This document shows, piece after piece, positions 6,389 to 12,357 of a stretch of DNA of 14,776 nucleotides. A model generated the notes under the pieces. That model was not told the origin of the DNA. It did no database searches and saw nothing but the letters and a program-made list of their open reading frames with translations. The DNA comes from Nanobdellota archaeon. Its GTDB lineage: Archaea; Nanobdellota; Nanobdellia; Woesearchaeales; CG1-02-33-12. Numbering within the stretch: the first letter of the stretch is position 1; the number at the start of each line of letters is the position of its first letter. The stretch lies in NCBI GenBank assembly GCA_018901315.1, contig JAHIFA010000074.1:1-14776 (forward strand). Reading direction: 5' to 3'. Made by a program: the position numbers and the translations under genes.

Positions 6389-6763
6389 ATGGTCAAACTA
6401 AATGAAGATATGAAGAAGCTGATTGAAGAAAATGCATTAGCATTCGCAACAGTTGATGATAATGGAAATCCTCATTGTATTACTGTTGGTTTTGCAAAAA
6501 TGGTTTCTAACAAACAGGTTCTAATTACAGATAATTTCCTTGTTGAAACAACAAACAACATTAAAATAAATCCTAATGTTGCTTTAACAGTTTGGAGTAG
6601 AAATTGGGAAGATGATTGCAAAGGTTTTGAATTAAAGGGAATTGCTGAATATTTTAAAGACGGAAAATGGTATGAAGAAATTAAGAAAATTCCTGAAAAC
6701 AAAAAAATGCCCTGCAAAGGAGCAATTCTTGTTACAGTGAATAAAATCAAGAGATTAGCGTAA
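6389..6763 (+). CDS. Pyridoxamine 5'-phosphate oxidase-like flavin-binding protein
   Basis: 124 residues, the size of a single split-barrel domain. The start (LNEDMKKLIEENALAFATVDDNGNPHCITVGF, residues 4-35) is typical of short PNPOx-like proteins: an N-terminal helix, then strand 'aFATvddnGnPh', then a strand leading to VLITD and KINPNVALTVWSRNW (59-73). These proteins bind FMN, or in some archaea and actinobacteria F420 or haem, as homodimers with the cofactor between subunits. The exact cofactor and substrate cannot be told, and it is not a true vitamin B6 oxidase by length. It is transcribed alone, away from the ribosomal operon, and ends 15 bases before the end of the convergent radical SAM gene. 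Confidence 0.8.
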   Translation: MVKLNEDMKKLIEENALAFATVDDNGNPHCITVGFAKMVSNKQVLITDNFLVETTNNIKINPNVALTVWSRNWEDDCKGFELKGIAEYFKDGKWYEEIKKIPENKKMPCKGAILVTVNKIKRLA

Positions 6764-6778
6764 ATCCAAATTTAATTC

Positions 6779-7906
6779 TTATTTCTTTAATGAACTTTGA
6801 TGATTAATCTGTGTTTTAGCCATCCCATAGCACATAGGAATATGTTCTCCATCATTATACTTCTCAACTTTTTTCATTGCACTTTCATCAAATGTTGTCT
6901 TTTTACATTGTCTTGCTTGAGATAATCCCCTCCATATATTAGCTAGATTCTTCTCTGGGAACTTATATTCAGAATGTTTGGCAATAGCATCACAGCAGAA
7001 ATTATATTCATCAACAAGCAACCTTCCGGTTGAATCAAAGAAAAGACCAAGAGACATAGGGCACTGGTCCATCGCAGCCTGTTCTGCCTTATACCTCATA
7101 ATTTCCTCAAATTTTTCTGCTATTTCCTTGTTCTCTTTCTCAGATATTATTTGGCTGCGCCAATAGGGAGAATCAGCTCTTCCATCAATAACTAATTCGT
7201 CTAAGGCAGGATAAAAATTATTCTCTCTGTCAAATCTCAAAATATCAGGGATATATTGAATCACTTCTTTTAACATCAAAGTTTGGATTGAAATAGGAGT
7301 TACAACTGAATGATCATTTTCCTTTATCATTTTGCTATAACCCGCATCTATTAAATTTTTTAAACCATTATATGTTTTTTCAAATGCGTTTATGCCTAAT
7401 TTATCTGCCCCGACAAGTTTATTATGAATTTTTTCTTCTAAAGAATGAAGCTTGATATTCACAGCAACTTTATTCTTACAAAAGAACTTTGCTACTTCCT
7501 CATCTATCAAGGTCCCATTTGTGGTTATTACTAGATTGATGTTTTTCTTACTCATCAATTCAATATAATCAAAAAGATTCTTATCTAATAAAGGTTCTCC
7601 ATGACCATTAATATTTATAGTTTCCCCGCCCATTACAGCGAATTGTTTAATCAAATCTTTAACTTGCTCAGGTTTTAAATCATTTTTATTGTTTTTTGGT
7701 TCTAGCCCTTCAATATGAACAGAATCTGTAGCACAATAACCACATCTTAGATTACATGCCTTACCTAACCATAGAGCCATGTATGTTGGTATTTTTTTGT
7801 TAACATAGGAATCAGCGATTTTCTCTAAATCATTATACATAAAAATAAGAGGTTTGCTTTTGCTTAATTCTTTTCTTCCTCCAACCAACTTTTCTATTTT
7901 TTTCAT
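6779..7906 (-). CDS. Radical SAM protein with SPASM-like C-terminal cysteines
   Basis: 375 residues. The radical SAM motif CNLRCGYC (Cys 51, 55, 58) binds the 4Fe-4S cluster that cleaves S-adenosylmethionine. INGHGEPLLD (99-108) is the SAM-binding GGE-type motif, and VITTNGTLID (126-135) is a typical strand-loop of the barrel. The C-terminal third contains five more cysteines (282, 304, 305, 334, 359), with a DSTGRLLVDEYNFCCDA...NLANIW pattern like that of SPASM/Twitch proteins, which hold one or two auxiliary clusters and modify peptides, proteins or sugars. The substrate is unknown. No small precursor peptide is found beside it. It appears to have its own promoter near 8017-8030 with a leader of about 90 bases and a palindrome at the predicted transcription start. 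Confidence 0.85.
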   Translation of the reverse strand: MKKIEKLVGGRKELSKSKPLIFMYNDLEKIADSYVNKKIPTYMALWLGKACNLRCGYCATDSVHIEGLEPKNNKNDLKPEQVKDLIKQFAVMGGETININGHGEPLLDKNLFDYIELMSKKNINLVITTNGTLIDEEVAKFFCKNKVAVNIKLHSLEEKIHNKLVGADKLGINAFEKTYNGLKNLIDAGYSKMIKENDHSVVTPISIQTLMLKEVIQYIPDILRFDRENNFYPALDELVIDGRADSPYWRSQIISEKENKEIAEKFEEIMRYKAEQAAMDQCPMSLGLFFDSTGRLLVDEYNFCCDAIAKHSEYKFPEKNLANIWRGLSQARQCKKTTFDESAMKKVEKYNDGEHIPMCYGMAKTQINHQSSLKK

Positions 7907-7935
7907 TTTACAACCAATTTTTGAATATTCTGGTG

Positions 7936-7954
7936 ATTTATTAAAATAATAAAT
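7936..7954. repeat. AT-only inverted repeat in the radical SAM leader
   Basis: ATTTATTA (7936-7943) and TAATAAAT (7947-7954) are a perfect 8-base inverted repeat around AAA. It falls in the predicted 5' leader of the radical SAM gene. Because it is made only of A and T in an AT-rich region, chance is a real possibility. Confidence 0.35.
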
Positions 7955-7982
7955 AATTCAATATCGAACTTTAATTATTTAT

Positions 7983-7999
7983 TAGTGTATTATACACTA
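7983..7999. promoter_or_regulatory. Palindromic operator candidate at the radical SAM transcription start
   Basis: TAGTGTA (7983-7989) and TACACTA (7993-7999) form a perfect 7-base dyad around TTA. The nearest strong minus-strand TATA box (8017-8024) predicts a transcription start close to 7995, inside this dyad. A palindrome at that place is where an archaeal repressor would block polymerase. No candidate regulator gene lies next to it. Confidence 0.45.
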
Positions 8000-8016
8000 G
8001 TTGGTAGTAACAATAG

Positions 8017-8030
8017 TATATAAATCTTTC
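8017..8030 (-). promoter_or_regulatory. Promoter (BRE + TATA) for the radical SAM gene
   Basis: On the minus strand the bases read GAAAGA (8030-8025, BRE-like) followed directly by TTTATATA (8024-8017), close to the archaeal consensus. The only minus-strand gene downstream is the radical SAM gene, whose ATG ends at 7906, implying a leader of roughly 90 bases. Confidence 0.55.
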
Positions 8031-8080
8031 GTTTTTTGTAGGGTTTAGAATACTTTGTTTTATAGATATATTCAATTATC

Positions 8081-8488
8081 TCAAACAAAAGGATTATAAC
8101 CTTTTTTCAATAAATTTTGTATTGGGAGGAACAATGGCTCTGGAAGGTTATTCCATTCAAACCAATTCCACTTCTCACATTTTTCAGGTTCCATAACTTT
8201 AGCTTCTCCTGAACCATGTTTACAAAGCATGAAAATTGTGATGTAATGCTTCCATTCATCCTTAAAGATATCATTTGTTATTGTTTCAAACCTTATATTC
8301 TTGATTTCAATCCCAGTTTCCTCTAAAACCTCTCTTTTTGCACAGTTTTCCAGGCTTTCATTAAATTCAAGATGCCCTCCCGGGAAGCACCATGAACCTT
8401 CTCCATGAGAATTTTTCCTTTTTCCAAGAAGAACTTTATTATCCTTGATTACAATTACTCCTACACCCACTTTTGGTTTTTTATCCAT
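8081..8488 (-). CDS. Nudix hydrolase
   Basis: 135 residues, a single Nudix domain. The Nudix box GX5EX7REUXEEXGU is complete: Gly38, Glu44, Arg52-Glu53, Glu56-Glu57, Gly59 (in GHLEFNESLENCAKREVLEE then TGI), supplying the Mg-binding glutamates that hydrolyse a nucleoside diphosphate linked to another moiety. The flanking SWCFPGGHLE and TIFMLCKHGSGEAKVMEPEKCEKWNWFEW resemble small (d)NTP pyrophosphatases of the MutT/NUDT15 type, but the substrate cannot be read from the sequence. It has its own promoter and starts with ATG at 8488, probably on a leaderless message. Confidence 0.9.
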   Translation of the reverse strand: MDKKPKVGVGVIVIKDNKVLLGKRKNSHGEGSWCFPGGHLEFNESLENCAKREVLEETGIEIKNIRFETITNDIFKDEWKHYITIFMLCKHGSGEAKVMEPEKCEKWNWFEWNNLPEPLFLPIQNLLKKGYNPFV

Positions 8489-8510
8489 ACTAATTAAAAT
8501 TATTTTATCC

Positions 8511-8525
8511 TTTAATAAACCTTTT
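8511..8525 (-). promoter_or_regulatory. Promoter (BRE + TATA) of the Nudix gene
   Basis: Minus strand AAAAGG (8525-8520) then TTTATTAAA (8519-8511). The TATA centre is 27 bases before the ATG at 8488, the spacing expected when transcription starts at or next to the start codon. No Shine-Dalgarno sequence lies between, which fits a leaderless transcript. Confidence 0.6.
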
Positions 8526-8614
8526 GTTAGAAAAAATATGTTTTTAAATGTAAAGTAATAGGCTCTTGAAGTTTTTAATAAGTTACAAGAGAAATATTTG
8601 AATAAATAAAAAAA

Positions 8615-9001
8615 TTATTTGATGCACTTGCAGGGCTTGAAGCCTTCGTTTAGTGCCTTTGTCTTTGACTTAAAGTTTACCTTGTTCTTTGGCTTTATGT
8701 TTTGTGCAAAAGGGCAGTTTGAGAGATGGAATACCTTGCCCTCTTTTGGAGCAACAAAGATTTTATGTGCTTTTTTTGTGTTTCTCCTTATTATAACCTT
8801 TTTTACAGCTTTTTTTGATGCCTTATTCTCAAATGCCTTGATTTTTTCAGTTATTCTTGCTTGGTTTGTTTTTAGCTCACTTAATCTTTCTATTATGCTT
8901 TCCATCGTCCTGCCTAATTCTATTATATCCTGTTTAGTCTCTATAATATCACTTTTAGCCAAGCGAAATGAGTTTATGATGTTTTGTTTTATTTGGTCCA
9001 T
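8615..9001 (-). CDS. Coiled-coil protein with C-terminal Ada-like zinc motif
   Basis: 128 residues in two parts. Residues 1-60 form a helical, probably coiled-coil region (SFRLAKSDIIETKQDIIELG and MESIIERLSELKTNQARITE). Residues 80-128 read KIFVAPKEGKVFHLSNCPFA, then KNKVNFKSKTKALNEGFKPCKCIK. This resembles the small zinc-binding fold of the Ada N-terminal domain, also found attached to nucleases and surface proteins: 'v-a...gkvfH...C....i...n...f.s...A...GykPCk.C'. Likely ligands are His92, Cys96, Cys124 and Cys126. A methyl-phosphotriester repair role cannot be assumed, because the domain also occurs in proteins of unknown function. A GAGGT ribosome binding site (9011-9007) precedes the ATG, which supports this start. 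Confidence 0.72.
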   Translation of the reverse strand: MDQIKQNIINSFRLAKSDIIETKQDIIELGRTMESIIERLSELKTNQARITEKIKAFENKASKKAVKKVIIRRNTKKAHKIFVAPKEGKVFHLSNCPFAQNIKPKNKVNFKSKTKALNEGFKPCKCIK

Positions 9002-9044
9002 TTTTAACCTCTTTAAGTTTATTTACTAATAAGTAACTACAACT

Positions 9045-9061
9045 ATTATATAAATGTTTTG
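9045..9061 (-). promoter_or_regulatory. Promoter of the coiled-coil zinc protein
   Basis: Minus strand CAAAAC followed by ATTTATATAAT (9055-9045), a good TATA box. The predicted start near 9024 gives a short leader that includes the GAGGT ribosome binding site at 9007-9011, six bases before the ATG. Here, unlike several neighbours, translation seems to use a Shine-Dalgarno sequence. Confidence 0.6.
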
Positions 9062-9107
9062 ATTTTTAGACATTATTTAGTGATAACATTAATATTAGAA
9101 AAATTAA

Positions 9108-9149
9108 ATATTACCCAAAAAGGTGATGTTATATTACCATAATATTTAA
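9108..9149 (+). promoter_or_regulatory. Promoter region of the quinate dehydrogenase-like gene with a direct repeat
   Basis: A TATA-like ATATTTAAA stands at 9141-9149, about 39 bases before the preferred ATG (9184), giving a leader of about 13 bases. Just upstream, ATATTACC occurs twice (9108-9115 and 9131-9138), 23 bases apart, roughly two helical turns, on the same face of the DNA. The first copy can also pair with GGTGAT (9122-9127). Such a pair next to the BRE is a plausible site for an activator or repressor. Confidence 0.4.
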
Positions 9150-9183
9150 ATTCTTGATTAACCATGACTATATAAGTAGTAAG

Positions 9184-10116
9184 ATGAAACATGTTGTAAG
9201 CATAAGCCTAGGCTCTTCTAAAAGAGATAAAAGTGTTGAGATAGAACTCGGCGGGGAAAAGATTCTTGTTGAAAGAGTTGGTACAGACGGCAATCCTGAC
9301 CTAATGAAAGAAAAATTCAGGGAACTTGACGGCAAAGTTGATTTTTTTAGTATTGGAGGCGTGCCTCTTGGGGTACATGTAAATGGGAGAGATTATAAAA
9401 TACCAGTAGTTAAAAAAATCACTAGCAATATTCAGACTAAAATAGTTGATGGCAAGATCCTTAAGCAAACCTTGGAATGGAGAATCGCCGAATTTATTGA
9501 GAATAACAGCGATATAGTCCTCAAGGGAAAAAAAGGCTATATGCCGAGTGCAGTTGACAGATGGTTTATGGCAGATTCACTTGAAAAAGCAGGTGTTAAA
9601 ATGAGGTATGGGGATTTTGCTTCTGCACTTCATATGCCTATTTACCTTCCTTCATTAAAATGGGTTAATTTCATAGCCCCACTTATCCTTTCACCAATAT
9701 TAAAAAGGAAAGATTTTCGTGATTTATATCCAACAGGCGCAAGGCAGGATGAATTCAAGGAAAGCAATATAAAATATTTAAATAATGCAGAGATTATTGC
9801 AGGAGATTTTCTTTATATAAAAGAGAACATGCCTAAAGACCCTAAGGGAATGGTTATAATTACAAACACAACAACTGCAGATGATGTTAAAGAGCTTAAA
9901 AAAAGAGGTGTTTCTTATCTGATAACAACAACCCCTCACTATGATGGAAGAAGTTTTGGAACAAATGCAATGGCAGCTGCCTTATTTGCAGTTGCTTATA
10001 GCAGGAACAAGGACCTTGATTCTATTATCCAGGAATTTCCTGATGCAGACACTTACATTATTAAAAAGTATGCAGAAGATTTTAACATAAAACCAGAAAT
10101 AAAAAAGCTTAATTAG
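9184..10116 (+). CDS. Protein of the family annotated as quinate 5-dehydrogenase
   Basis: 310 residues from the ATG at 9184. The frame is open to a TTG at 9154, but the family begins at MKHVVSISLGSSKRDKSVEI, so the internal ATG is preferred. Conserved-looking blocks are the N-terminal SISLGSSKRD, the GTDGN at 33-37, VDGKILKQTLEWRI (88-101), KGKKGYMPSAVDRWFMADSL (114-133), AEIIAGDFLYIKENMP (202-217), ITNTTTADDVKELKKRGVSY (226-245) and ITTTPHYDGRSFGTNAMAAA (247-266). I recognise these from bacterial and archaeal proteins annotated as quinate 5-dehydrogenase. The enzyme name is not proven for the family, and the Gly-rich nucleotide loop of a classical Rossmann fold is not obvious here. It stands alone and converges on the AAA ATPase gene. 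Confidence 0.65.
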   Translation: MKHVVSISLGSSKRDKSVEIELGGEKILVERVGTDGNPDLMKEKFRELDGKVDFFSIGGVPLGVHVNGRDYKIPVVKKITSNIQTKIVDGKILKQTLEWRIAEFIENNSDIVLKGKKGYMPSAVDRWFMADSLEKAGVKMRYGDFASALHMPIYLPSLKWVNFIAPLILSPILKRKDFRDLYPTGARQDEFKESNIKYLNNAEIIAGDFLYIKENMPKDPKGMVIITNTTTADDVKELKKRGVSYLITTTPHYDGRSFGTNAMAAALFAVAYSRNKDLDSIIQEFPDADTYIIKKYAEDFNIKPEIKKLN

Positions 10117-10134
10117 GACTTATTAGTCTTTTTT
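10101..10134. terminator. Overlapping terminators of two convergent genes
   Basis: The two stop codons are 6 bases apart. On the plus strand a small dyad (GACT 10117-10120, AGTC 10125-10128) runs into a T run (10129-10134). On the minus strand a run of six T (10106-10101) follows the AAA gene. Archaeal transcription ends at T runs, so each gene probably terminates inside the other's 3' end. Confidence 0.4.
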
Positions 10135-11709
10135 GTAATCAGATATTTTCTTCAGTGCAAATTCAAAATCCTGTTTTTCAATGATTATTTCTTTTATTAA
10201 TTTTCCTTTAATATCTTTAATTTCAATTTCTTTTTTTTCACAATATCTTTCAATTGAATGAAAGGCAGCAGAATCACATAACTCCTTTAATTCAGCACTA
10301 GAATAACCTTCAGTTATCTTTTTTAGGTAATTCAAATCAACACTATGTGATACTGGTTTTTTTCTTGTGTAAATTTCCAGTATTTCTTTTCTTCCTTCCT
10401 CATTGGGATTTCCTATATAAATCTTTTTTGTGAACCTACCGGGCCTGACTAATGCAGAATCCAAATCTTGGTACTTATTTGTTGCACCAATAATCACAAC
10501 TTTTTCCAAGTCAGAAATGCCTTCCATCTCTTGGCAGAACTGACCAAATGATATTCTCGAATATTTATCCATTTCCCCCCTGGAAGTGTATAAACCATCT
10601 ATTTCATCAATAAAGATAATTGCACTTCTTCCTTTCCTGACATCCTGCCTTGCATTATCAAAAAGTCTGCCCCAGTTTTTTTCAGTTCCTCCTACCCACA
10701 TAGAATTAATGTCTTTTGGTGAAACTGCATAAAAAGAGGATTCTGTCTGATTTGCAATTATCTTTGCAATTGTTGTTTTTCCATTTCCAGGCGGCCCAAT
10801 CAGCAGAATTCCTTTTGGCATAGAAGTATTAACTTTCTTAAATAATTCTGGATTTTTAAGCGGCCATTCAATATATTGCTGGATTTCCTTTTTGGCATCT
10901 CCAAGGCCTCCAACCATACTCCAATCATAATTTTTAATTTGTGTGATGCCGTCAATCCCTTTAATTGATTTTTTAACAGGTTCTCCTTTTTCATCTTTTA
11001 TTTCCTCAGTTAAAATACTCTCTAGAAGATTATTAATATCATTGGTTTTATTTAAAGGGCATTCCACAGAAACTTCTTTTGTACCATATCGACTTAAAAT
11101 ATTAAAAACATAATTCTCCCCATTAATTGTTGCTATAATTCTTGCATCAATTGGCACTAACCCTATTTCATCATCAATTATCATGTTAGGAAACTTGTTT
11201 AATCCTGTTTTATTAATTCTGAATTTTTCAGCCTTGGATGTTATAAATTTATACAATCTTTTGATTGACTCAAGGTCATTATATTCCTTTGATATTGAAA
11301 CAACCGAATTCCTTGGATCATTTAACAGGTCATTTATGTATTTGGAATCTTTTATATCACACTCAACAGTAACTTTTAACTCATTACTATAAGAATCATC
11401 AAAAATAACTTTATATGTTGAATTTTCCACGCTTGCTATAAAAACTGCTTTAGTGGGATAAACAGAGCCATCATCAGAGGTTTTCATTTGAGGAATACCC
11501 TCAAGCTTATTGCCAATATAACCAACTTTGCCGGCAATTTTTTTAATAGTTCCTTTTTCATCAAAGTGATTCCATATAAACTTTGCTGAATAATCTACAT
11601 TCGGAAATTCCTTATAAATTTCAACTTTATTAAACAATCTTTCATTACCTTCTTCAGATTTTCCAAAAAGAGATTTAACCTTCTTTTCCAAAACAGATAG
11701 ACTTACCAT
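10123..11709 (-). CDS. AAA ATPase with duplicated N-terminal domain
   Basis: 528 residues, one AAA module of the classic CDC48/PAN-like clade. Walker A is GPPGNGKT (305-312), Walker B IIFIDE (364-369), pore loop MWVGG (337-341, aromatic Trp338), sensor 1 Asn in GATN (408-411), and the arginine fingers are Arg422 and Arg425 in VRPGRF. A helical lid follows (SSAELKELCDSAAFHSIERY). The N-terminal 260 residues match no domain I know. They consist of two copies of a unit of about 100 residues (roughly 35-135 and 150-235), each with A..IA[ST][VI]....Y, then [KE]V[ST]VEC, then INxLL. There is no membrane segment, and no HbYX end for proteasome binding. By family it should be a ring-forming unfoldase or remodeller whose N-domain selects substrates. 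It has its own promoter. Confidence 0.9.
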   Translation of the reverse strand: MVSLSVLEKKVKSLFGKSEEGNERLFNKVEIYKEFPNVDYSAKFIWNHFDEKGTIKKIAGKVGYIGNKLEGIPQMKTSDDGSVYPTKAVFIASVENSTYKVIFDDSYSNELKVTVECDIKDSKYINDLLNDPRNSVVSISKEYNDLESIKRLYKFITSKAEKFRINKTGLNKFPNMIIDDEIGLVPIDARIIATINGENYVFNILSRYGTKEVSVECPLNKTNDINNLLESILTEEIKDEKGEPVKKSIKGIDGITQIKNYDWSMVGGLGDAKKEIQQYIEWPLKNPELFKKVNTSMPKGILLIGPPGNGKTTIAKIIANQTESSFYAVSPKDINSMWVGGTEKNWGRLFDNARQDVRKGRSAIIFIDEIDGLYTSRGEMDKYSRISFGQFCQEMEGISDLEKVVIIGATNKYQDLDSALVRPGRFTKKIYIGNPNEEGRKEILEIYTRKKPVSHSVDLNYLKKITEGYSSAELKELCDSAAFHSIERYCEKKEIEIKDIKGKLIKEIIIEKQDFEFALKKISDYKKD

Positions 11710-11765
11710 TTTAGTTAAAAGAGTTTAGTTCTCATATTTAAATCTATCTATCTTCTTAACTAAAA
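11709..11765 (-). promoter_or_regulatory. AAA gene promoter flanked by a 10-base inverted repeat
   Basis: A TATA-like ATTTAAATAT (minus strand, 11743-11734) is centred about 29 bases before the ATG (11709-11707), which suits a leaderless message. TTTTAGTTAA (11709-11718) and TTAACTAAAA (11756-11765) are perfect inverted copies lying on either side of the box, one touching the start codon. A dimeric regulator binding both, or DNA looping, would shut the promoter. The AT-rich content means chance cannot be ruled out. Confidence 0.4.
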
Positions 11766-11863
11766 AGTAGTAATTAAATAGAAATTGATAACAGAAAATT
11801 GAATAAAATTATGAGTAGCTTAGAGGAAATTATAGAAAGTACACATTTTCTTTTTTAGAGTTT

Positions 11864-12286
11864 TTATTTGAATTTATACAGGTTAAGGCCTACTTCTTCA
11901 TTAAACTCACGGTCAACCTCGCCGTCAATAACTTCTATTACTGCCTCAAAGGTTGCGCTTACAACTGCTGAGTTTAAGTGGCCCCCAAATGATTTATTCT
12001 CCTGGTTGCAGAGGTTTGCATGTATGTGCAGATAAACCTCTCCCTTCATTGTGGAGATATTTCCATACAATGGAGCAATCTCATGGTCGCCTGTAAGCTC
12101 TTTTGAGTAATACTTCTTTTCCTCGATGTTGAATAAGCCAACCTTTGCGCTGTTTGTTGCGCCTAAACCAATAATAGTTCCCAGCTTTATGCTATTGTCC
12201 TCGCAGAATTTCTTCAGTGTTGCAACTATTTCTTCTCCCTTATCAATTCTTACAATATATTTATTTCCAAATTTTTTGTATTCCAT
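11864..12286 (-). CDS. PPC/DUF296 domain protein
   Basis: 140 residues, a single PPC (plant and prokaryote conserved, DUF296) domain. It starts MEYKKFGNKYIVRIDKGEEI and contains the conserved GTIIGLGATNSAKVGLFN (36-53), LHIHANL (86-92) and GGHLNSAVVSATFEAVIEVI (101-120). His87, His89 and His103 are placed like the metal-binding histidines of the family. Members form trimers. Some are described as DNA-binding because plant relatives carry AT-hooks, but this protein has no AT-hook, so a DNA-binding role is uncertain. The frame opens one codon earlier with TTG, but the ATG at 12286 sits 25 bases from a very good TATA box and is preferred. Confidence 0.88.
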   Translation of the reverse strand: MEYKKFGNKYIVRIDKGEEIVATLKKFCEDNSIKLGTIIGLGATNSAKVGLFNIEEKKYYSKELTGDHEIAPLYGNISTMKGEVYLHIHANLCNQENKSFGGHLNSAVVSATFEAVIEVIDGEVDREFNEEVGLNLYKFK

Positions 12287-12305
12287 CAAAAGAAGCAGGC
12301 AATGG

Positions 12306-12322
12306 AAATATATAAACTTTGC
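12306..12322 (-). promoter_or_regulatory. Textbook archaeal promoter of the PPC gene
   Basis: Minus strand GCAAAG (12322-12317, BRE) directly followed by TTTATATATTT (12316-12306, TATA). The box centre is 25 bases before the ATG at 12286 and no Shine-Dalgarno sequence lies between, so the transcript is expected to be leaderless. This is the clearest promoter in the window. Confidence 0.75.
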
Positions 12323-12357
12323 TTAACATTATTAATAAACTTGATTAAAAAGTTCAA

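Noticed and set aside
6389..9001. A RiPP or cofactor cluster made of the flavin protein, radical SAM protein and Nudix hydrolase
   Set aside because: They are on different strands or have separate promoters, no precursor peptide is present, and nothing in the sequence links their substrates.
8619..9029. Plus-strand open frame of 136 codons that looks hydrophobic
   Set aside because: It lies wholly opposite the coiled-coil zinc protein, which has a ribosome binding site, a promoter and a recognisable zinc motif.
9154..9183. TTG start that would add 10 residues to the quinate dehydrogenase-like protein
   Set aside because: The extra residues (INHDYISSK after the TTG) do not belong to the family start, and ATG at 9184 begins the conserved block.
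11811..11858. 15-codon plus-strand frame starting ATGAGTAGC between the AAA and PPC genes
   Set aside because: Too short, no recognisable product, and no conserved signal around it.
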